Positions 1 through 5,241 of a DNA stretch of 19,998 nucleotides are shown here, in pieces. The position numbers and the translations under genes are program-made. This DNA comes from Thioalkalivibrio sp. (lineage in GTDB: Bacteria > Pseudomonadota > Gammaproteobacteria > Ectothiorhodospirales > Ectothiorhodospiraceae). Every line of letters starts with the position of its first letter. Position 1 is the first letter of the stretch. A model generated the notes under the pieces. The model did not search any database. It saw only the letters and a program-made list of their open reading frames with translations, and was not told the DNA's origin. The stretch covers positions 1 to 19,998 of the forward strand of contig JAGTVE010000131.1 of NCBI GenBank assembly GCA_018224485.1, given 5' to 3'.

Positions 1-1297
1 GTGCGGTATCGGCCATGGCCTTCAACCCGGCTGCATCGCCATCGAGGTCTTGAAAGGCATAGGGATTGAGGAACTGGCGGCCCCACAGGAAGGCACGGTC
101 TGTCTCGGTGAGACCGGCTTCGGTACACGCAGCGTCCCACTGTCCGATGATGCAGGCGAGCTGGTGTTCCACGATGGCCATTGCCTCCTCGCGGGACAGA
201 AGAAAATGTCCGGCAGCGTTTATGCAGGATGATATCCGGCTCATCCGATCCTCGCCGGCAATCAACATGGCTTGCGAAGCTTCGTGACCAGTCCGGTTTT
301 GCGGGCAGATGTCATAGGCCGGAGTCAGACGAAGCGATTGCCCGTCCCAGAAGGCGGCATGATTACGCGCGTGGTCATCAGTGTTGCCGCACAGGATGTT
401 GAAGACGAGCCGTGAGAACAGCTCCCGCAGCGTAGCGGAGGCGTCGTCGAAACGGTGCCGAACGAGTTCCGCGAGGTCTTCGTAGCTGGCATATCGGGCC
501 ATCATCTCATCGAGGGCCAGCATGGTGAGCGCGGACACCATAGCTTTGCGCTGCCACCCTGCTTGCGAATGCACGCGGTCAAAGCGTTCAATCAGAAGCA
601 CGTCTTTGTGCAGGGAGCTGGTCAGTGAGACATTCGCCACACTCAGCCCGCACAGGGTGGCCAGGCGCATGGCGACGAACTCGGCCTTGACGACACTGTA
701 GAGATCGGTGGTCGATGAAAACTTGGCGATGTATTTCCTGTCGCCATCCCCGATCTGTGCCTTAGGCCGGGCACCGCCAAGCGAGGTCCCGTGCTGAAGG
801 GCCTGATCGAGTTCGGGGCTGAGCGGCATGCCCTTCTCGATGAGATCTGCGGCTCGCACGAGCTGCTGCAGGGGAGCGGTCTCCGTCCCGCGCGGCACAT
901 ACCCGGTAGCCGAGCGCTGAAAATCCAGAGCGCCGATCCGGTCCGAGCCGGATTCCAGCAGGTAGGTCAGCTCGTCGAGCTGGTCCGGATCGGCCCTGGC
1001 TCCTTTGGTGCCGAGCTTCCTGTTGATGATGACGCGCCGCCCCCAGGCATCCGGCGAGCCATCACGGATACAGGCGGGCATGCTCAATCCGGGCAAAAGG
1101 GGGACGAGCCCGGATTGCAAAGGCAGCTCGGGGGCATAAAGGGGGATGGCGTTCTCGCGGGCCAGATAGCTCTTGCCGTAGTTGAACATCAGGTGCTCGC
1201 CATCCACGGTCAGCTTGCCCGCAACGACCGGCTCTACGGTACCGGGCAGCCAGACCCAGACAAAGGCCTCGCTGTAGGACGTTTTAGAATTCATCAT
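1..1297 (-). CDS. hipA: HipA-family serine/threonine kinase toxin (3' end cut by window)
   Basis: I read this frame directly from the complement strand. It is open from 1297 to base 1 (about 432 residues) with no stop, so the C-terminus is cut off, probably by only a few residues given the usual HipA length of 410-440. Known role: HipA kinases phosphorylate translation components such as glutamyl- or tryptophanyl-tRNA synthetase and cause growth arrest. Visible motifs are a glycine-rich TSLGGARPKA loop (about 171-180) whose Ser172 matches the family autophosphorylation position, Lys192 in YIAKF, the catalytic NTDDHARNH (305-313, with Asp307 as catalytic base), and the metal-binding Asp329 in PAYDICP. 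All key residues are present, so the kinase looks intact. Two adjacent in-frame ATGs (1297 and 1294) lie inside the end of hipB, giving an overlap of 11-14 nt, typical of a translationally coupled pair. The real substrate cannot be told from sequence. Confidence 0.9.
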   Translation of the reverse strand, partial: MMNSKTSYSEAFVWVWLPGTVEPVVAGKLTVDGEHLMFNYGKSYLARENAIPLYAPELPLQSGLVPLLPGLSMPACIRDGSPDAWGRRVIINRKLGTKGARADPDQLDELTYLLESGSDRIGALDFQRSATGYVPRGTETAPLQQLVRAADLIEKGMPLSPELDQALQHGTSLGGARPKAQIGDGDRKYIAKFSSTTDLYSVVKAEFVAMRLATLCGLSVANVSLTSSLHKDVLLIERFDRVHSQAGWQRKAMVSALTMLALDEMMARYASYEDLAELVRHRFDDASATLRELFSRLVFNILCGNTDDHARNHAAFWDGQSLRLTPAYDICPQNRTGHEASQAMLIAGEDRMSRISSCINAAGHFLLSREEAMAIVEHQLACIIGQWDAACTEAGLTETDRAFLWGRQFLNPYAFQDLDGDAAGLKAMADTA

Positions 1298-1616
1298 CCA
1301 CCGGCTTTCTGCGCTTGCGCACGGCACTCGGCAACAAGGCCAGCTTGTCGTCAGTGCGGGCGATGTGAGAGGCCAGCGAGCCCCGATCCTCGTCGAACAA
1401 GGCGACCCCGACCACCGCGGCCACCTCGAACACGAGACCGACAGCAACGCTCAGGTCGCCCTTTTCGATCTTCTGGAGCGTCGCCCGCGAGATGCCGGCG
1501 CGGTCGGCCAGATCGTGCTCGGTCCACTTGCGCTGCTTGCGCCCGAGCTGGATCTGTTTGGCCAGTAAGGTCGCGGCTTCACGCGTGTACCGGGAATATG
1601 TTCTCTGTTTTGCCAC
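1284..1616 (-). CDS. hipB: HipB-like XRE/Cro-type antitoxin and autorepressor
   Basis: This is a helix-turn-helix protein of about 110 residues encoded directly upstream of hipA and overlapping its start. The HTH_3/XRE core runs from LGRKQRKWTEHDLADRAG through ISRATLQKIEKGD, with the recognition helix around RATLQKIEK. The rest (VGLVFEVAAVVGVALFDED) is typical of HipB-like partners of short HipA proteins. The start is not fixed by an ATG. A TTG at 1625 extends the frame by three residues, but I prefer the GTG at 1616, which gives MAKQRTYSRYT as in relatives. Family knowledge: HipB binds palindromes in its own promoter and holds HipA inactive. The AT-rich palindromes just upstream fit autoregulation. 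Confidence 0.85.
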   Translation of the reverse strand: MAKQRTYSRYTREAATLLAKQIQLGRKQRKWTEHDLADRAGISRATLQKIEKGDLSVAVGLVFEVAAVVGVALFDEDRGSLASHIARTDDKLALLPSAVRKRRKPVDDEF

Positions 1617-1629
1617 CCAACCCAATCCA

Positions 1630-1760
1630 AATTGACCACTATAATAGTCACAAAACTATTTTATGACTATTTTAATAGACATTTATCCTGGAAGAGTCAA
1701 GAATTCTTGACCACCAGAGTAGCCACGAAGACGCGTCATGACCACTGTACTGGTCACCAA
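1630..1760 (-). promoter_or_regulatory. hipBA control region with several palindromes
   Basis: The stretch upstream of hipB is markedly more AT-rich than its surroundings. It holds ACTATAATAGT (1638-1648, a palindrome around a central A), CTATTTTAATAG (1667-1678, arms CTATT/AATAG), GTCAAGAATTCTTGAC (1696-1711, a perfect 16-bp palindrome) and TGACCA-N6-TGGTCA (1739-1756). On the hipB strand the first palindrome supplies -10-like hexamers (TATTAT/TATAGT). HipB binding there would block the promoter. The operator assignment is inference. The E. coli HipB consensus TATCC-N8-GGATA is not present. Confidence 0.5.
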
Positions 1761-1798
1761 CCCGGCGCTTTGCTGTTAAAGCAGGCCTCCCGGCCCAA

Positions 1799-2128
1799 TT
1801 GCCGGAGGTCCCCTGTTCCCTCAGAGCGCGCTCGGAGGCGTGCAGTGCCTTTTCCAGGAGAAAGGCCGCGATACCGGCGCTGTGTGAGGTGGAAGCGGAT
1901 CTTGCTGCGGGCGTGGGCTACCGCTATCCCTATCAGATGGGGCACACCTACGCCTCGACGATGCTTCAGGCGGGGGAGTCGGTGATGTGGGTTTCCAAGC
2001 ACATGGGCCACACCGACTGGAGCTTCACGGCCCGGACCTACAGCCGGTGGGTGTCTGCGGATGCGCTGGAAGCCGGGGTGATATGTGGACCAAAAAGCGG
2101 ACCAAACCCACCCCAAAACAACCCATAA
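1799..2128 (+). pseudogene. Tyrosine integrase C-terminal remnant
   Basis: Only the last part of a phage-type tyrosine recombinase is recognisable, from about 1913 to 2095: GYRYPYQMGHTYASTMLQAG, then a stretch ending in MGHTDWSFTARTYSRW. The C-terminal histidine region (MGHTD) and the nucleophilic tyrosine context (TARTYSRW) are preserved. The box II arginine, expected in PYQMRHTYAS, is glycine here (codon ggg). Intact enzymes have about 330-420 residues. The N-terminal arm-binding and core domains are absent, and upstream sequence back to 1760 does not resemble integrase in any frame. It ends 35 bp before a near-copy of the tRNA-Ser 3' end, the usual position of an integrase beside its attachment site. 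I read it as a dead relic of the element that carried hipBA. Confidence 0.7.
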
Positions 2129-2163
2129 ATGGTCTCTCGCGAAACCCTAGGTACTTGATTTAA

Positions 2164-2181
2164 TGGCGGAGAGGGAGGGAT
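2164..2181 (-). repeat. Near-copy of the tRNA-Ser 3' end (candidate att remnant)
   Basis: TGGCGGAGAGGGAGGGAT matches the plus-strand sequence of the tRNA-Ser 3' terminus at 2345-2362 in 17 of 18 bases and in the same orientation. It includes the complement of CCA and the acceptor stem. It sits between the integrase remnant and the intact tRNA, 181 bp from the intact copy. Integrases using tRNA genes regenerate the 3' end on one side and leave a partial copy on the other, so an att remnant is the natural explanation. Confidence 0.55.
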
Positions 2182-2187
2182 GGATTC

Positions 2188-2259
2188 ACGGCGTCGCCGT
2201 TCACCCCTTCGGGGCGCCAGCACTGCTGGCGGCCTACCCCGACGCTTCGCGTCGCGGTA
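2188..2259. repeat. Array of four consecutive short hairpins
   Basis: Four perfect inverted repeats lie nearly end to end. They are ACGGCG-T-CGCCGT (2188-2200), CCCC-TTC-GGGG (2204-2214), CGCCAGCA-C-TGCTGGCG (2215-2231) and CGACGC-TTC-GCGTCG (2240-2254). The last is extended by TACC/GGTA arms at 2235-2238 and 2256-2259 across one mismatch. No credible protein is encoded. The function is unknown; it could be a structured repeat element or a small structured RNA. Confidence 0.6.
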
Positions 2260-2280
2260 GTCGAACCATCGTGTTGATTT

Positions 2281-2296
2281 CGAGGGTTCGAATCCC
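2281..2296 (+). repeat. Inverted 16-bp copy of the tRNA-Ser T-arm
   Basis: CGAGGGTTCGAATCCC is identical to the T-arm of the tRNA-Ser gene but on the opposite strand, so it forms a perfect inverted repeat with 2358-2373. No acceptor, D-arm or anticodon arm accompanies it, so it is not a second tRNA gene. Confidence 0.7.
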
Positions 2297-2303
2297 AATC
2301 AAT

Positions 2304-2346
2304 CAGGCACGAAAAAGGGGCCACGAGGGCCCCGTTTTCATGCCTG
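2304..2346 (-). terminator. Rho-independent terminator downstream of tRNA-Ser
   Basis: The core stem GGGGCC (2317-2322)/GGCCCC (2328-2333) with loop ACGAG is followed on the minus strand by TTTTT (2312-2316). It lies just 3' of the tRNA-Ser gene. The stem extends through GAAAA/TTTTC and an outer CAGGCA/TGCCTG pair (2304-2309/2341-2346), broken by two mismatches. The plus strand also has a short T-tract (GTTTTC), so it may work in both directions. Confidence 0.8.
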
Positions 2347-2435
2347 GCGGAGAGAGAGGGATTCGAACCCTCGATACGGGGTTACCGTATACACACTTTC
2401 CAGGCGTGCGCCTTCAACCACTCGGCCACCTCTCC
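2345..2435 (-). tRNA. tRNA-Ser (anticodon GGA)
   Basis: On the complement strand the gene starts GGAGAGGTGGCCGAGTGG and ends TCTCTCCGCCA, so CCA is encoded. The acceptor stem forms seven pairs, the last a G:U. The anticodon loop CTGGAAA gives anticodon GGA, reading UCC and UCU codons. A long variable arm (TACGG/CCGTA stem) marks it as class II, as expected for serine, and the T-arm is GAGGG-TTCGAAT-CCCTC. The length is 91 nt including CCA. The gene looks fully functional and is flanked on its 3' side by the integrase remnant. Confidence 0.97.
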
Positions 2436-2572
2436 GGAGTCCGCACCCGGGCACGGATAGAGCGCCCGCGCGAGAAGCTGCGCAGGTTAAACCAGGCTGC
2501 CGCAAACCGCAATTGGCGCCCCGCGCAGGGCCCGGTCCCCATACGCCTGAGCGCCCTTCGGGCCACCAGACC

Positions 2573-2908
2573 CTACCTGCCCCGCCCCGAATCCGGAGGC
2601 ACGACGCCCGGCAGTACGTGCACGTTGCCCCCGGGGCTCATGTCGCGGATACGCGCAGTACCCACCTCCTCGACCTCGTCGATACGGATCACCGCGTGCA
2701 GCGGAACGTGGAAGCGCTGTACCCCCTCGAACTCGTGGCGCAGCCGCTCTTCGCTGGGGTCCACGACGACCTGAGAGCGTTCCCCGAAGAGGAGGCCCTC
2801 GATCGTGACGAAGCCGTAGAGCTGCTCCTGGTAGACCTCGCGGGCGAAGATCTCGTAGATCTTCCCCTGGTTGATGAACTGGATGCGAAACCGCGTCTTG
2901 GTACTCAT
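2573..2908 (-). CDS. DUF1820 family protein
   Basis: This is a 111-residue soluble protein. The ATG at 2908 (MSTKTRFRIQF) is preferred over the GTG at 2914. The sequence RFRIQFINQGKIYEIFAREV, the following LYGFVTIEGLLFGERSQVVVDPSEERL, and the later FEGVQRFHVPLHAVIRIDEVEEVG match the DUF1820 pattern found widely in gammaproteobacteria. There is no signal peptide or membrane segment. The family has no established function. The C-terminus (about 20 residues rich in Pro, Gly and Val) is beyond the conserved block. It is on the same strand as purU with a gap of about 120 bp, so co-transcription is possible but not shown. Confidence 0.85.
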   Translation of the reverse strand: MSTKTRFRIQFINQGKIYEIFAREVYQEQLYGFVTIEGLLFGERSQVVVDPSEERLRHEFEGVQRFHVPLHAVIRIDEVEEVGTARIRDMSPGGNVHVLPGVVPPDSGRGR

Positions 2909-2993
2909 GGCCACATCATGCAGCCGTATCCGGGAAATTCAAGCTCCCCGGGCGTGTCTTCCATCCAGGTGACAGATTTGAAATCCGCCCCTT

Positions 2994-3022
2994 CGCATGC
3001 CCCCGATCCTCGCATGCCCCCG
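2994..3022. repeat. Pair of 12-bp direct repeats
   Basis: CGCATGCCCCCG occurs at 2994-3005 and 3011-3022, separated by five bases, in the gap just downstream of the purU stop codon. Each copy contains the palindrome GCATGC. No function is evident. Confidence 0.6.
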
Positions 3023-3029
3023 TGCCGGA

Positions 3030-3884
3030 TCAGTCGAAGACGATGGTCTTGTTGCCGTGGGTCAGCACCCTCCCCTCCAGGTGATAACGCAACCCCCGGG
3101 CAAGCACCCAGCGTTCCACGTCGCGGCCCTTGCGGATCAGGTCGTCCACCTGGTCGTCGTGCCGGATGCGGGCAACGTCCTGCTCGATGATGGGCCCGGC
3201 ATCCAGATCCTCCGTCACGTAGTGGCAGGTCGCGCCGATCAGCTTCACGCCGCGGGCGAAGGCCTGGTGATAGGGGCGCGCACCGACGAAGGACGGCAGG
3301 AAACTGTGGTGGATGTTGATCACGCGCCCGCGGAATGTACTGCAGAGATCAGGGGGCAGGATCTGCATGTAGCGCGCCAGCACGACGGTGTCCGCGCCGA
3401 GGACATCCAGGCGCTCGCGCAGCAGCGAAAAGGCCTCCTCACGGCTCTCGCGGGTGACCGGCACGTGCTCGAACGGGATGCCGTAACAGCTGGCCACCTC
3501 CTCCAGTACACGATGGTTGGAGACAATGGCCGGAATCTCCATTGGCAGTTCACCCGAACGCCACCGGGCGAGCAGGTCCGTCAGGCAGTGCGGTTCCCTG
3601 CTGACGAGGATGACGACCCGCGGACGCGCGTCGGTGCGCACCAGGGACCAGTGCATCGAGAACTCGCCGGCGAGTTCGTCGAAGCTGCCGGACAGATTTA
3701 GATCCCCCCCGGCAGGCAGGGAGAACACCCAGCGCATGAAGAACCAGTGCGCTTCGGTATCCGTGTGCTGCGCGGCCTCGGTGATCCAGCCCTCCGCATC
3801 GGCGATCAGGCGCGCCACCCGGGCAACGATTCCGAGCCGGTCGGGGCAGGAAACGGTCAGGCGGAATTCGGAGCGTTCGATCAT
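3030..3884 (-). CDS. purU: Formyltetrahydrofolate deformylase
   Basis: PurU hydrolyses 10-formyl-tetrahydrofolate to formate and tetrahydrofolate. It balances the one-carbon pool and supplies formate for PurT-type purine synthesis. The protein has 284 residues, the usual length. An N-terminal ACT domain (about 7-90) contains the typical CPDRLGIVARVARLI opening. The C-terminal formyltransferase-type hydrolase domain carries RVINIHHSFLPSF followed by GARPYHQAFARGVKLIGATCHYV and LDAGPIIEQD, which supply the conserved Asn, His and Asp catalytic set. No strong Shine-Dalgarno sequence precedes the ATG, but the ACT domain begins immediately after it, so the start fits. The gene stands alone between a REP cluster and DUF1820. 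Confidence 0.96.
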   Translation of the reverse strand: MIERSEFRLTVSCPDRLGIVARVARLIADAEGWITEAAQHTDTEAHWFFMRWVFSLPAGGDLNLSGSFDELAGEFSMHWSLVRTDARPRVVILVSREPHCLTDLLARWRSGELPMEIPAIVSNHRVLEEVASCYGIPFEHVPVTRESREEAFSLLRERLDVLGADTVVLARYMQILPPDLCSTFRGRVINIHHSFLPSFVGARPYHQAFARGVKLIGATCHYVTEDLDAGPIIEQDVARIRHDDQVDDLIRKGRDVERWVLARGLRYHLEGRVLTHGNKTIVFD

Positions 3885-3979
3885 CGGCGGGCTCGCGGCA
3901 TTGCGGGGCAGCGCCGCAGTTTACTTGGCTGCCCGGGGCGCTTGAAGACCGGGGCTGTTCGGAGGGGGGGTCCGAACCG

Positions 3980-4160
3980 GGGGATCGCGGCTGGAAGCCG
4001 TTCCTACGAACACCCGGGGATTGCGGCTGGAAGCCGTTCCCGCGAACACTCGGGGATCGCGGCTGGAAGCCGCTCCTACGAACACTCGGGGATCGCGGCT
4101 GGAAGCCGCTCCTACGGGGCATTGGGGCGTAGGAGCGACCTCTGGCCGCGATTCTTACGG
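3980..4160. repeat. Tandem 36-bp REP-type repeat cluster plus one inverted unit
   Basis: Units begin at 3980, 4016, 4052 and 4088 with an exact 36-bp period. The fourth is truncated near 4116. Each contains GCGGCTGGAAGCCG followed by (C/T)TCC, which can form a hairpin, and a less conserved GAACAC(T/C)C linker. A diverged inverted copy (GTAGGAGCG ... GGCCGCGATTC) follows at about 4129-4154. This core is a common REP/BIME-type extragenic palindrome in high-GC gammaproteobacteria. The cluster fills the space between the phaC stop and the purU start and could stabilise the phaEC transcript or act in termination. Confidence 0.85.
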
Positions 4161-4173
4161 GGCGGGGGAAGCC

Positions 4174-5241
4174 TCAGGTGCGGGCATCGATCCACTTGCC
4201 GATCGAGGGCGGGACCTCCTTCTGCGCACGCCCGCTGACGTAGATGCCGATGTGTCCCCCCTTGAAAGACTGTTCGGTGTAATCCTTGCTACCGACCAGC
4301 TTCTTCAATGCGCGCGCCGAGTCCGGCGGCACCAGGTGATCCTCCGTCGCGAAGACGTTCAGCACCGGCATCTTCACGTTCTTGAGGCTGATCTCGTGTT
4401 TGCCGATGCGCAGGCCGCCCTCCACCAGCTTGTTCTGCTGATAGAAGTCCTTCAGGAACTGGCGGTAGGTCTCACCGGCCTGGTCGGGGCTGTCGAAGAT
4501 CCACTTCTCCATGCGCAGGAAGTTCGCGACCTGCTCGGGCTTGTCGAGGATGTCCACCATGTCGAGGTACTTCTGCCCCATCAGCCGATAGGGCTTCAGG
4601 TTCAGAAAGGTCCAGTTCAACATCTCGCCGGGAATGTTGCCCAGCGTATCGACGATCAGGTCCGCGTCCACGTGGCGCACCCAGTTGGACAGCATGTTGT
4701 CCGGTGTCTGGAAGTCCACCGGGGTCACCATCGTAACCAGGTTCGCGATCTTATCCGGGTGCATCGACGCATAGCAGAGGCTGAAGGTGCCGCCCTGGCA
4801 GATGCCGAGCACGTTAACCGCGTCCACCCGGTGCCGCTTGCGAATCACGTCCACGCAGCGGTCGAGATACCCGTTGAGATAATCGTCGATCGTCAGGTAA
4901 CGGTCCGCGCGACCCGGGTAGCCCCAGTCCACCAGGTACACGTCCATCCCGGCCTCGAGCAGCCCCCGCACCATGGAGCGGTCTTCCTGCAGATCGGCCA
5001 TGTAGGGCCGGTTCACCAGCGCATACACGATCACCAGCGGCACCGGATTCTGAACCACGCTCGCCGGCGCCTGAAAACGGTAGAGGACCATCTTGTCCTC
5101 TTCGTAGATTGCCTCCCGGGGCGTCGCCCCGGTGCTTACCTCGCCCACATCCATTAGGTTCTGGACACCCTGGGTCAGCTTGTGCTGAAAACCGGTGAGT
5201 TCGTCGAGGGCCTCGTCGGGACGGATCTGGATCGGGGTCAT
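4174..5241 (-). CDS. phaC: Class III PHA synthase catalytic subunit PhaC
   Basis: PhaC polymerises (R)-3-hydroxybutyryl-CoA into PHB on the granule surface. The 355-residue length is typical of class III (class I enzymes have about 590). The alpha/beta-hydrolase fold carries the lipase-like box GICQGG with catalytic Cys148, then Asp301 (FATEDHLVPP) and His330 (FKGGHIGIYVSGRA), matching the Cys-Asp-His triad of the Allochromatium enzyme. The ATG at 5241 shares one base with the phaE stop (TGATG), so the subunits are translationally coupled. A longer open frame upstream of this ATG is only an alternative reading frame inside phaE. Class III PhaC needs PhaE for activity. The N-terminus MTPIQIRPDEALDEL also matches the family start. 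Confidence 0.97.
   Translation of the reverse strand: MTPIQIRPDEALDELTGFQHKLTQGVQNLMDVGEVSTGATPREAIYEEDKMVLYRFQAPASVVQNPVPLVIVYALVNRPYMADLQEDRSMVRGLLEAGMDVYLVDWGYPGRADRYLTIDDYLNGYLDRCVDVIRKRHRVDAVNVLGICQGGTFSLCYASMHPDKIANLVTMVTPVDFQTPDNMLSNWVRHVDADLIVDTLGNIPGEMLNWTFLNLKPYRLMGQKYLDMVDILDKPEQVANFLRMEKWIFDSPDQAGETYRQFLKDFYQQNKLVEGGLRIGKHEISLKNVKMPVLNVFATEDHLVPPDSARALKKLVGSKDYTEQSFKGGHIGIYVSGRAQKEVPPSIGKWIDART

Noticed and set aside
791..1666. Plus-strand 291-residue open frame over hipA and hipB
   Set aside because: It lies antisense to hipA/hipB, whose protein motifs are clear, and its translation is Arg/Pro-rich low-complexity with no recognisable domain.
2038..2298. Minus-strand 86-residue open frame across the hairpin array
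   Set aside because: It spans the integrase remnant end, the att-like copy and the hairpins. The Arg-rich translation only reflects the inverted repeats.
2163..2774. Plus-strand 203-residue open frame through the tRNA-Ser gene
   Set aside because: It translates the antisense of a functional tRNA (GIRTLDTGLPYTHFPG is a well-known spurious product) and runs into DUF1820 antisense.
3980..4123. Possible CRISPR array because of the regular 36-bp period
   Set aside because: The units are contiguous, with no unique spacers, and the core is a self-complementary REP palindrome. No cas genes are present.
4021..5157. Plus-strand 378-residue open frame opposite phaC
   Set aside because: It begins within the REP array and runs antisense to phaC; a typical GC-rich shadow frame.
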